A stretch of DNA of 13,256 nucleotides from DASZPL01 sp035550315 (lineage in GTDB: Bacteria; Actinomycetota; Actinomycetes; JAFAQI01), in the NCBI GenBank assembly GCA_035550315.1, contig DASZPL010000118.1:1-13256 (forward strand), in the 5' to 3' direction. The notes under the pieces were generated by a model, which had not been told where the DNA came from, ran no database searches, and saw nothing but the letters and a program-made list of their open reading frames with translations. The position numbers and the translations under genes were made by a program. How positions within the stretch are numbered: the stretch's first letter is position 1; every line of letters starts with the position of its first letter. Shown piece after piece: positions 1 to 5,983 of the stretch.

Positions 1-1
1 C

Positions 2-439
2 AACTCGGCCGGCGGGATGATGACCAGCGAGCCGATCATCCTGCCGCCCGACGCCACGGTGGCCGAGGCCCTCGCCCGGGTGCGTGACCCGCAGATCAGC
101 CCCGCCCTGGCCGCCCAGGTCTACGTCTGCCGGCCGCCGACCGAGACCCCGACCGGCAAGTACGTCGGGACCGCGCACATCCAGCGGCTGCTGCGCGAGC
201 CGCCCTCGACGCTGGTGTCCGGGGTCGTCGATACCCAGATCGACCCGCTCGGACCGGACTGCCCGCTCCAGGAAGTGACGGCGCACCTCGCGACGTACAA
301 CCTCGTGGCGATCCCGATCGTCGACGACGCGGACCACCTGCTCGGCGCGGTCACCGTCGACGACGTGCTCGACCACCTGCTGCCCGAGGACTGGCGCGAG
401 CGGCCGTCGGGCGAGGCCGGGGCGTCCCGTGGCGCGTGA
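2..439 (+). CDS. MgtE_N/CBS-domain protein, C-terminal part (5' truncated by the window edge)
   Basis: The reading frame is open from the first bases of the window to a TGA at 437-439, and the protein continues upstream, so the ATGs at 17 and 20 are very likely internal codons. The visible 145 residues form the tandem CBS region. It opens with a GGMMTSEPIILPP segment typical of the first CBS motif in MgtE-type proteins, runs through a TGKYVGTAHIQRLL stretch, and ends with a second CBS motif (LLGAVTVDDVLDHLLPEDW). Actinobacterial relatives join an MgtE intracellular N-terminal domain to CBS domains, sometimes with a PRC barrel, and lack the transmembrane magnesium channel. No membrane segment follows here, so this is probably a soluble regulatory or nucleotide/Mg-sensing protein rather than a transporter; its exact role is unknown. 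It overlaps the DUF1003 gene by 11 nt, which suggests co-translation. Confidence 0.85.
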   Translation, partial: NSAGGMMTSEPIILPPDATVAEALARVRDPQISPALAAQVYVCRPPTETPTGKYVGTAHIQRLLREPPSTLVSGVVDTQIDPLGPDCPLQEVTAHLATYNLVAIPIVDDADHLLGAVTVDDVLDHLLPEDWRERPSGEAGASRGA

Positions 440-944
440 GAACCGCCGCCAGTCGCGGCTCGACCAGCCGCAGGACACCCGCCGCAGCATCGCGCTGCCC
501 CGCTACAACGCCGACTCGATGGGCCGGATCTCCGAGCGGGTAGCGCGCTTCCTCGGCACCTGGCGGTTCATCGGCTACATGTCGCTGTTCATCGGCGTCT
601 GGATCATCTACAACGTCGTCGTACCGACCAGCTGGCGCTTCGACCAGTACAGCAACAAGTTCACCCTCCTCACGCTGCTCCTCTCGCTACAGGCGTCGTA
701 CGCCGCGCCGCTGATCCTGCTGGCGCAGAACCGGCAGGCCGACCGCGACCGGGTGCAGTACGAGGCGGACCGGGCGTTGTCGGAGCGAGCGGTCAACGAC
801 ACCGAGTACCTGACCCGGGAGATCGCGGCGATCCGGCTCTCACTCGGCGAGGTCGCGACCCGTGACTACATCCGCGGCGAGCTACAGCGCCTGCTCGACG
901 AGCTCGCCCCCGACCGCCCCGACCCCGAAGCGGATGGCACATAG
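429..944 (+). CDS. DUF1003 family inner-membrane protein
   Basis: This 171-residue protein starts at a GTG that overlaps the end of the CBS gene. A basic N-terminal tail (about residues 1-40) is followed by two predicted membrane helices at about 47-65 and 78-99. The second ends in APLILLAQNRQADRDR, the conserved DUF1003 signature (APxILxxQNRQ followed by DR). The remaining 60 or so residues are charged and helical and probably cytoplasmic. The function of DUF1003 is not established. Its constant pairing with the CBS/MgtE_N gene in actinobacteria hints at a shared membrane role, possibly in ion homeostasis, but that is inference. The last codons (EADGT and stop) lie inside the first copy of the repeated GCGGATGGCACAT sequence, so the C-terminus may have been remodelled by that repeat. 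Confidence 0.88.
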   Translation: MARENRRQSRLDQPQDTRRSIALPRYNADSMGRISERVARFLGTWRFIGYMSLFIGVWIIYNVVVPTSWRFDQYSNKFTLLTLLLSLQASYAAPLILLAQNRQADRDRVQYEADRALSERAVNDTEYLTREIAAIRLSLGEVATRDYIRGELQRLLDELAPDRPDPEADGT

Positions 945-1008
945 CTACCGCTCTGGCTGAGCGGATGGCACATGCGGATTGCTGTAGGCGTAGCGAGGTG
1001 CCATCCGC
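930..1008. repeat. Duplicated and palindromic element between DUF1003 and mrp
   Basis: The 13-mer GCGGATGGCACAT occurs at 930-942 and again at 961-973. Its 11-base core is present in inverted form (GTGCCATCCGC) at 998-1008, so either direct copy can form a perfect 11-bp stem with it. A separate perfect stem (CCGCTC at 948-953 with GAGCGG at 959-964, 5-nt loop) shares bases with the second copy, so the structures are mutually exclusive. The element covers the DUF1003 stop codon and ends just before the putative mrp promoter. It could be a dispersed REP-like palindrome, a terminator or an attenuator; the sequence alone does not decide. Confidence 0.75.
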
Positions 1009-1015
1009 GCCGACG

Positions 1016-1021
1016 TAACCT
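1016..1021 (+). promoter_or_regulatory. Candidate -10 element for mrp
   Basis: TAACCT matches the actinobacterial TANNNT -10 pattern and ends 10 nt before the mrp ATG. A transcript starting 6-8 nt downstream would have almost no leader. There is no recognisable -35. A G-run at 1022-1027 lies between the two and could instead act as a weak ribosome binding site. Confidence 0.35.
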
Positions 1022-1031
1022 GGGGGGCACG

Positions 1032-2171
1032 ATGAGCCAGCCCACTTTGCCGAGCGTCGACGCGGTCACCGCGGCACTGGCGACCGTCCAGGACCCTGAG
1101 ATCCACCGCCCGATCACCGACCTCGGCATGGTCGACGACGTCGCGGTCGCCCTCGACGGCACGGTCGAGGTCAAGATCCTGTTGACCACGGCCGGCTGCC
1201 CGCTGCGCGATCGGATCACCAACGACGTCACTGCGGCCGTGTCCAAAGTGCCGGGCGTGACGAGCGTCAAGGTCGCACTCGACGTGATGAGCGAGGAGCA
1301 ACGTCAGCAGCTGCGCGCCACCTTGCAGGGCGGCCGCCCGCAGCGCCAGATCAGCTTCGCCCAGGCGGGTTCGCTGACCAAGGTCTACGCGATCGCCAGC
1401 GGCAAGGGCGGCGTCGGCAAGTCGTCGACGACCGCGAACCTCGCGGTAGCGATGGCGGCCGCCGGCCACACCGTCGGCATCGTCGACGCCGACGTCTACG
1501 GACACTCGATGCCGCGCATGTTCGGCATCACCACTCCACCGGCGATCGTCGACGGGATGATCGTCCCGCCCGAGGCGTACGGCGTACGAGTCGTCTCGCC
1601 GGGCATGTTCGTCGAAGGCAACCGCCCGATCGCCTGGCGCGGGCCGATGCTGCACCGCGCGCTCGAGCAGCTGCTCGCCGACGTGTTCTGGGGCGATCTC
1701 GACGTCCTCCTGCTCGACCTGCCACCGGGGACCGGCGACATCGCGATCTCGACCGCTCAGCTGCTGCCCGGCGCCGAGGTGGTGGTCGTCACCACGCCGC
1801 AGCTCGCCGCCCACGAGGTGGCCGAGCGTGCCGGCTCGGTCGCGATGCAGACCCGGCAGCGCCTCGCCGGAGTCATCGAGAACATGGCCGGTTTCCCGTG
1901 CCCGCACTGCGGCGAGCTGATGGACGTGTTCGGTTCCGGCGGCGGCCAGGCGGTCGCCGACAGCCTCACGGCGCTGGTCGGCGCGCCCGTGCCGCTGCTG
2001 GGTTCGGTGCCGATCGAGCCCGCGATCCGCGAGGGTGGCGACGTCGGTACGCCGGTCGTGGTCGGGGCGCCGGAGTCGGCCGCCGCGAAGGCGTTCGTCG
2101 CCATCGCCACGGAGCTGGCGGGCAAGAAGCGTGGCCTCGCCGGCCGGATGCTGACGCTCAGCCCCGTCTAG
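1032..2171 (+). CDS. mrp: Mrp/ApbC/NBP35-family iron-sulfur cluster carrier ATPase
   Basis: This 379-residue protein has the usual two-part layout. An N-terminal MIP18/DUF59 domain (about residues 5-85; VQDPEIHRPITDLGMV and the TTAGCPLRDRI loop) is followed by a P-loop ATPase domain. The deviant Walker A is GKGGVGKSS at 124-132, the LDLPPGTGD motif is at 228-236, and the CPHC pair (C290 and C293) is the expected Fe-S cluster ligand site. Proteins of this family bind a labile 4Fe-4S cluster at a dimer interface and deliver it to apo-proteins in the cytoplasm. The ATG at 1032 is preferred because family proteins begin close to the DUF59 domain. The in-frame ATG at 972 lies inside the palindromic repeat and would add 20 Arg-rich residues without family support. 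The gene is convergent with tatB. Confidence 0.95.
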   Translation: MSQPTLPSVDAVTAALATVQDPEIHRPITDLGMVDDVAVALDGTVEVKILLTTAGCPLRDRITNDVTAAVSKVPGVTSVKVALDVMSEEQRQQLRATLQGGRPQRQISFAQAGSLTKVYAIASGKGGVGKSSTTANLAVAMAAAGHTVGIVDADVYGHSMPRMFGITTPPAIVDGMIVPPEAYGVRVVSPGMFVEGNRPIAWRGPMLHRALEQLLADVFWGDLDVLLLDLPPGTGDIAISTAQLLPGAEVVVVTTPQLAAHEVAERAGSVAMQTRQRLAGVIENMAGFPCPHCGELMDVFGSGGGQAVADSLTALVGAPVPLLGSVPIEPAIREGGDVGTPVVVGAPESAAAKAFVAIATELAGKKRGLAGRMLTLSPV

Positions 2172-2203
2172 GCAACCCACCGCCACGACCCGTCGGCGTA
2201 CCG

Positions 2204-2218
2204 CTGAGGTCGCCTCAG
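2204..2218. terminator. Small hairpin between convergent mrp and tatB
   Basis: CTGAGG (2204-2209) and CCTCAG (2213-2218) form a perfect 6-bp stem with a 3-nt loop, lying between the mrp stop (2171) and the tatB stop (2220). No T-run is present. It could weakly terminate transcription in both directions, but the short stem makes this tentative. Confidence 0.35.
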
Positions 2219-2219
2219 G

Positions 2220-2546
2220 TCAGGTCGCGTCGTCGTCGTACGGCGGCCGCTCGCCGGCCTGGAGGGCCACGGTCGCGCGGCGTTGCCGGGGCGCGGCCGG
2301 GGAGTCTTCGTCGGTGAAGATGTCCTCGACGAAGCGCCGCGGATGCAGACCACGCAGGTCCAAGTCCGCCAGCTCGGGACCGAGCTCGGCCTTCAGGTCG
2401 CTCGCGGCACCGCGCGCCATCGCCCGCAGCTCGCGCAGCATCCGCGCCGCGTCAGACGCCGCCTTCGGCAGCCGATCCGGGCCGAAGATGAGCAGCCCGA
2501 GGATCGCAAGGACGAGGACCTCTTCCCAACCGAGGTTCCCGAGCAC
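2220..2546 (-). CDS. tatB: Sec-independent (twin-arginine) translocase subunit TatB
   Basis: This 108-residue protein starts at GTG. It has the TatA/B fold: a very short periplasmic N-terminus, one membrane helix (about residues 5-21, LGWEEVLVLAILGLLIFGP), the hinge FGPDRLP, and then a long amphipathic helix (about 28-55) and a variable acidic/polar tail. The Glu at position 8 in the N-terminal segment (GWEEVLVL) and the proximity to htrA favour TatB over TatA. TatB works with TatC in recognising folded twin-arginine substrates at the cytoplasmic membrane. No good Shine-Dalgarno precedes the GTG; a TANNNT box 6 nt upstream points to a leaderless transcript. It lies 39 nt downstream of htrA on the same strand. 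The tail is shorter than in many actinobacterial TatB proteins. Confidence 0.92.
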   Translation of the reverse strand: MLGNLGWEEVLVLAILGLLIFGPDRLPKAASDAARMLRELRAMARGAASDLKAELGPELADLDLRGLHPRRFVEDIFTDEDSPAAPRQRRATVALQAGERPPYDDDAT

Positions 2547-2552
2547 GCGTCA

Positions 2553-2558
2553 AGGCTA
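2553..2558 (-). promoter_or_regulatory. Candidate leaderless-type -10 for tatB
   Basis: On the minus strand TAGCCT (TANNNT) is followed by exactly 6 nt and then the GTG start codon, which places a normal transcription start on the first base of the start codon. No -35 and no ribosome binding site are evident. The same spacing occurs upstream of the O-methyltransferase at 3867-3872. Chance matches to TANNNT are not rare. Confidence 0.35.
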
Positions 2559-2585
2559 GCCCCGCCGCGGGCGGTGTCACGAAGC

Positions 2586-3824
2586 TCAGGTGCTGCGGCT
2601 CGACCCGAGCACGAGGGAGACCTCGTGGCGATGCCCGTCGCGCAGATAGGTCAACGTGATCCGGTCGCCCGGCACCCGGCTGCGGATCGCGACGATCAGC
2701 TCGTCGGCGGTCGTGATCCGCTCGCCGTTGACCGCGACGATGATGTCCCCCGGCTCCAGCCCGGCCTTCGCCGCGGGGCCACCCGGGGTCACCGCGTCGG
2801 CGTCGGAGCCGGACCCGATCTCGGCGCCGTCCCCGGCGTACGCCGCGTTGAGCTGGACGCCGATGATGGCGTGCGTCGAGTAGCCCCTCGTGATGATCTG
2901 CTCGGCGATCCGCTTCGCCTCGTTGATCGGGATCGCGAAGCCCAACCCGATGCTGCCGGTCTGCTGACCGGAGATCCCCTCCGAGGACAGGGACGCGATC
3001 GCGGAGTTCACCCCGATCACCCGGCCTTCGATGTCCACCAACGGTCCGCCGGAGTTGCCGGGGTTGATCGCGGCGTCCGTCTGGATCGCGTCGATCACGT
3101 CATCCGGGATGCCCTGCTCCCCGCCCGCCTCGACGGGTCGGTTCAACGCGCTGATGATGCCGCTGGTCACGGTGCCGGCGAGGCCGAGCGGTGACCCGAC
3201 GGCGACCACGGTGTCGCCGACCGCGAGGTCGTCGGAGTTCCCGAGCGCGACCGGTACGAGGTCGCGCACGCCCGTCACCTTGATGATGGCGATGTCGTCG
3301 ACGGTGTCGGGATGGCCGACGATCTTCGCCGATACCCGGTCCTTGTCCGGAAGGATCACCGACAGGCTGCCGCCCGCGGCGGCGGCAGCGATCACGTGGT
3401 TGTTGGTCATGATGAAACCGGCCGTGCTCAACACGATGCCGGAACCGGTGTCGCCGCCGTCGTGTGACTTCACCTGGATCGACACGACGCTGGGCAGGAT
3501 GCGCCGGGCCACCGCGGCCACCGAGTCAGTGCCGCCGCTGCTGATGTCCGGCTCGCTGGTCGCACCGAGCGTCACCGTACGCACCGAGCCGTCGGTGCCG
3601 TCGTGGTCGTGGACGACGAGTCCGCCGACTGCGCCTCCGAGCACCGCCGCGACGACGGCGATGAGGGCGGCGACCACGACGCTCACCCCCGCCGTACGCT
3701 CCCGCGGCGGTTTGGCGCCCGGAGCGGGAGCGCCAGTCGGCGGCGGAGACCACCACTGGGCGGGCGGTTGCGCCGGAGGCTGGATGGGCGGCTGCGGAGG
3801 CGGCCAGCCGTCGCGCTCAGTCAT
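2586..3824 (-). CDS. htrA: Membrane-anchored HtrA/DegP-type serine protease with PDZ domain
   Basis: The protein has 412 residues. A proline-rich cytoplasmic tail (about 1-42) precedes one membrane helix (about 46-70). An extracytoplasmic trypsin-like domain (about 98-305) carries a complete catalytic triad: H143 in NNHVI, D177 in VDDIAI and S258 in the GNSGG motif. A C-terminal PDZ domain spans about 315-407 (GPAAKAGLEPGDIIVAVNG). HtrA proteases degrade or refold damaged extracytoplasmic proteins. The start chosen is the ATG giving MTERDG; an in-frame ATG 9 nt upstream (3831-3833) is equally possible, since neither has a strong Shine-Dalgarno. The frame stays open further upstream, but that part is antisense to the methyltransferase gene and is not credible. 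In mycobacteria sigE and rseA precede htrA; here the methyltransferase does. Confidence 0.92.
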   Translation of the reverse strand: MTERDGWPPPQPPIQPPAQPPAQWWSPPPTGAPAPGAKPPRERTAGVSVVVAALIAVVAAVLGGAVGGLVVHDHDGTDGSVRTVTLGATSEPDISSGGTDSVAAVARRILPSVVSIQVKSHDGGDTGSGIVLSTAGFIMTNNHVIAAAAAGGSLSVILPDKDRVSAKIVGHPDTVDDIAIIKVTGVRDLVPVALGNSDDLAVGDTVVAVGSPLGLAGTVTSGIISALNRPVEAGGEQGIPDDVIDAIQTDAAINPGNSGGPLVDIEGRVIGVNSAIASLSSEGISGQQTGSIGLGFAIPINEAKRIAEQIITRGYSTHAIIGVQLNAAYAGDGAEIGSGSDADAVTPGGPAAKAGLEPGDIIVAVNGERITTADELIVAIRSRVPGDRITLTYLRDGHRHEVSLVLGSSRST

Positions 3825-3866
3825 GCCATCCATTGTCAGGTACGCCCGCCGCGGCGCGGACGTGGA

Positions 3867-3872
3867 TACGCT
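3867..3872 (+). promoter_or_regulatory. Candidate leaderless-type -10 for the O-methyltransferase
   Basis: TACGCT matches TANNNT and is followed by 6 nt before the GTG start at 3879, so transcription would begin at the start codon itself. There is no Shine-Dalgarno in the preceding 20 nt. The gap between the divergent htrA and methyltransferase starts is only 54 nt, so promoters for both genes must lie within it. Confidence 0.4.
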
Positions 3873-3878
3873 GACGCC

Positions 3879-4571
3879 GTGCCCGAACGCAGCGAGGCCG
3901 AGATCGCGCTGGACAACTGGCGTCACGCGGAGGCCTGGCTCGAAGAGGACGACCCGATCGCGGCGGCCCGCCCGAAAGGCAAAGGGCTCGGCGCCGTACC
4001 GATCGGTGCCGGCGGCGGGGCGATGCTGCGCTTCCTGGCCGCCAGCATCAACGCCCGGGCCATCGTGGAGGTCGGCACCGGTGCAGGCGTGTCCGGAACG
4101 TGGCTGCTGCGCGGCATGGCGCCCGACGGCCTGCTCACCTCGATCGACGCCGAAGCCGAACACCAGCGCGTCGCGAAGCAGACCTTCCTCGCGGCCGGCT
4201 TCCCGCTGTCACGGTTTCGGCTGATCGCCGGCAACGCCCTCGAGGTGCTGCCCAGACTCTCCGACGGCGCCTACGACATGTTCTTCGGGGACGCCGCCAA
4301 GGAGGAGTACTCCGCTTATCTCGACGAGGCGATCCGGTTGCTTCGGCCCGGCGGCATCCTGGCTTTCGACAACGCGCTCTGGCACGGGCACGTCGCCGAC
4401 GAGAGCAACCGCGACGCCGGAACCGTTGCGGTGCGTGAGCTGCTACGGCGGGTCCGCGACGACGAGCGGCTGGTCCCGGTGCTCGTCCCGAGCGGCGACG
4501 GCCTGCTGATCGCCCAGCTGCGCCCAACGGACCACCCCACCCCGCCAGACCCAGACCAGCCCACCCAGTAA
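3879..4571 (+). CDS. Cation-dependent class I SAM O-methyltransferase (methyltransf_3 type)
   Basis: The protein has 230 residues with a Rossmann-fold methyltransferase core. The SAM-binding motif I is VEVGTGAGVSGTWLLRG at about 63-79, the acidic ribose-binding residue is D90 in SIDAE, and the metal-binding region includes D138 (FGDAAKEEY) and the D164-N165 pair (FDNALWHG). This pattern fits the catechol/caffeoyl-CoA O-methyltransferase family, which uses a divalent cation and SAM; the acceptor is unknown. A homologue lies beside sigE-htrA in mycobacteria. The GTG at 3879 is chosen because it gives the expected N-terminus and has a suitably placed -10 box; the open frame extends further upstream but would run into htrA. 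The C-terminal 13 residues are a Pro/Asp/Gln-rich tail, and the TAA stop sits inside a small hairpin. Confidence 0.9.
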   Translation: MPERSEAEIALDNWRHAEAWLEEDDPIAAARPKGKGLGAVPIGAGGGAMLRFLAASINARAIVEVGTGAGVSGTWLLRGMAPDGLLTSIDAEAEHQRVAKQTFLAAGFPLSRFRLIAGNALEVLPRLSDGAYDMFFGDAAKEEYSAYLDEAIRLLRPGGILAFDNALWHGHVADESNRDAGTVAVRELLRRVRDDERLVPVLVPSGDGLLIAQLRPTDHPTPPDPDQPTQ

Positions 4572-4582
4572 CGCTCCGTTAC
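4568..4582 (+). terminator. Hairpin spanning the methyltransferase stop codon
   Basis: GTAACG (4568-4573) and CGTTAC (4577-4582) form a perfect 6-bp stem with a 3-nt loop, and the TAA stop lies within the left arm. It is the first of several hairpins in the gap between convergent genes and may contribute to termination. Confidence 0.4.
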
Positions 4583-4593
4583 CTGGCTTTTCG

Positions 4594-4616
4594 CCCAGCA
4601 ACGCTGCGTTGCTGGG
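4594..4616. terminator. Near-perfect palindrome, candidate bidirectional terminator
   Basis: CCCAGCAACGC (4594-4604) and GCGTTGCTGGG (4606-4616) are exact reverse complements separated by one base. This gives a very stable hairpin (about 9-10 bp usable stem) in the gap between the convergent methyltransferase and glgC. It lacks a U-tract in either direction. The right arm is also the first part of the 31-bp tandem repeat. Confidence 0.5.
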
Positions 4617-4680
4617 GAAATTGGCCCCGCGAAGGAGCGTTGCTGGGGGGATTGGCCCCGCGAAGGAGCGTTGCTGGGGA
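4606..4680. repeat. 31-bp tandem repeat, about 2.4 copies
   Basis: Units begin at 4606, 4637 and 4668, each starting with GCGTTGCTGGGG. Units one and two are the full 31 bases and differ only at two positions (AA versus GG at 4618-4619 and 4649-4650). The third stops after about 13 bases. The unit's second half is ATTGGCCCCGCGAAGGA. Each GCGTTGCTGGG can pair with the single inverted arm at 4594-4604. The array is intergenic; its function is unknown. Confidence 0.85.
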
Positions 4681-4702
4681 GGGGTTGGGTAGGTGGCGGC
4701 GG

Positions 4703-5938
4703 TCAGGTCGGGATGGTTTGGCCTTTGCCGACCACCACGATGCCGGTGTCGCTGACGAAGAAGCCGCGGGCCCGGTCCTCGCCGTGGTCGACTCCGATCG
4801 AGACCCCGGGAGGTACGACGACACCTTTGTCGATGATCGCTCGCCGCAACACTGCACCACGACCGACGTCGACGCCGTCGAGCAGCACGCACTCGTCGAC
4901 CTCCGAGCCGGTGTGGATGTCGACGCGGGGCGAGAGCACCGACCGGCGTACCCGCGCCCCCGACACCACGCAACCGGGCGAGACCAGCGACTCGATGGCG
5001 CTGCCGATGCGACCCGGCTCGTCGTAGACGAACTTCGCCGGCGGCAGCGGCGGCGTGGCGGTGAGGATGGGCCATTGGTAGTTCCACAGGTTGAACGCCG
5101 GCCGCGCCGACACCAGGTCCATGTGCGCGTCGTGGTAGGTCTCGATGCTTCCCACGTCACGCCAGTAGGCGGCGTCACGCTCCGTGGCACCCGGGATCAC
5201 ATTGGAGTCGAAGTCGTAGACGCCGACCTCCCCGGCGTCCACGAGAGCCGGGATCACGTCCCCGCCGAGGTCGTGGTTCGACCGCTCGTCGAAGGCGTCA
5301 CGCTTCACGGCGTCGACGAGCACCCGCGTGTCGAACACGTAGTTGCCCATCGAGGCGAGCGTCATGTCCGGGTCGTCGGGCAGCCCCGGCGGGTCGGACG
5401 GCTTCTCGAGAAACGCGTCGACCTTGCGCCCGTCCGAGGTCTGGATGATGCCGAACGCCTTCGCCTGCTCCCGCGGCACGCGCAGCCCCGCCACGGTCAC
5501 GCCGGCACCCGACGCGATGTGCGCCTCGACCATCTGGCGGGCGTCCATCCGGTAGACGTGATCGGCGCCGAACACGACGACGTAGCTCGGCTGCTCGTCG
5601 TAGATCAGGTTCAGCGACTGGTAGATCGCATCCGCCGACCCGGCGAACCACCGGGGACCCAGCCGTTGCTGCGCCGGCACCGGCGTCACATAGGTGCCGA
5701 GCAGCGACGACATCCGCCAGTTCATCGAGATGTGGCGGTTGAGCGAGTGCGACTTGTACTGCGTCAGCACCACGATGCGCAGCAGGTCGGAGTTGACCAG
5801 GTTGGACAGCACCAGGTCGATCAACCGGTAGATCCCGCCGAACGGTACGGCGGGCTTGGCCCGATCCGCGGTCAGCGGCCACAGCCGCTTGCCTTCACCG
5901 CCCGCAAGGACCATGCCGAGCACGCCACGGGCAGCCAC
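4703..5938 (-). CDS. glgC: Glucose-1-phosphate adenylyltransferase (ADP-glucose pyrophosphorylase)
   Basis: GlgC makes ADP-glucose and pyrophosphate from glucose-1-phosphate and ATP, supplying the glucosyl donor for glycogen and, in some actinobacteria, other alpha-glucans. The 411-residue protein has the nucleotidyltransferase signature GGEGKRLWPLT at 13-23, AKPAVPFGG at 27-35, PAQQRLGPRWFAGSADA at 88-104, the catalytic Asp of GADHVYRMD at D126, and the EKP substrate loop at 178-180. A left-handed beta-helix domain follows from about residue 305. Length and sequence match actinobacterial GlgC closely. The GTG start has a GGGAG Shine-Dalgarno at 5948-5952, 9 nt upstream. It lies 45 nt downstream of the aminopeptidase gene on the same strand and is probably cotranscribed. 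No glgA is present in the window. Confidence 0.96.
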   Translation of the reverse strand: MAARGVLGMVLAGGEGKRLWPLTADRAKPAVPFGGIYRLIDLVLSNLVNSDLLRIVVLTQYKSHSLNRHISMNWRMSSLLGTYVTPVPAQQRLGPRWFAGSADAIYQSLNLIYDEQPSYVVVFGADHVYRMDARQMVEAHIASGAGVTVAGLRVPREQAKAFGIIQTSDGRKVDAFLEKPSDPPGLPDDPDMTLASMGNYVFDTRVLVDAVKRDAFDERSNHDLGGDVIPALVDAGEVGVYDFDSNVIPGATERDAAYWRDVGSIETYHDAHMDLVSARPAFNLWNYQWPILTATPPLPPAKFVYDEPGRIGSAIESLVSPGCVVSGARVRRSVLSPRVDIHTGSEVDECVLLDGVDVGRGAVLRRAIIDKGVVVPPGVSIGVDHGEDRARGFFVSDTGIVVVGKGQTIPT

Positions 5939-5983
5939 AGGATCATTCTCCCAGCATCGACGCCGCGGAAACGCCCAGCCGGC

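Noticed and set aside
972..1031. Upstream ATG at 972 as the mrp start
   Set aside because: It would add 20 Arg-rich residues encoded by the palindromic repeat; family members start just before the DUF59 domain, as the ATG at 1032 does.
945..2186. 413-codon minus-strand open frame opposite mrp
   Set aside because: Low-complexity Arg/Asp/His-rich translation, fully antisense to a gene with clear Walker A and CPHC motifs.
3825..4163. N-terminal extension of htrA to position 4163
   Set aside because: This part is antisense to the well-supported methyltransferase gene and has no HtrA-like features; the proline-rich tail followed by a membrane helix begins naturally at 3824 or 3833.
4606..4680. 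CRISPR array
   Set aside because: The repeats are directly contiguous with no unique spacers, only about 2.4 units are present, and no cas gene is in the window.
4572..4702. Small protein encoded across the repeat region on the minus strand (LLRGANPPSN-type peptide)
   Set aside because: The frame runs on as an out-of-frame shadow of glgC and its peptide repeat merely reflects the 31-bp DNA repeat; there is no ribosome binding site or family match.
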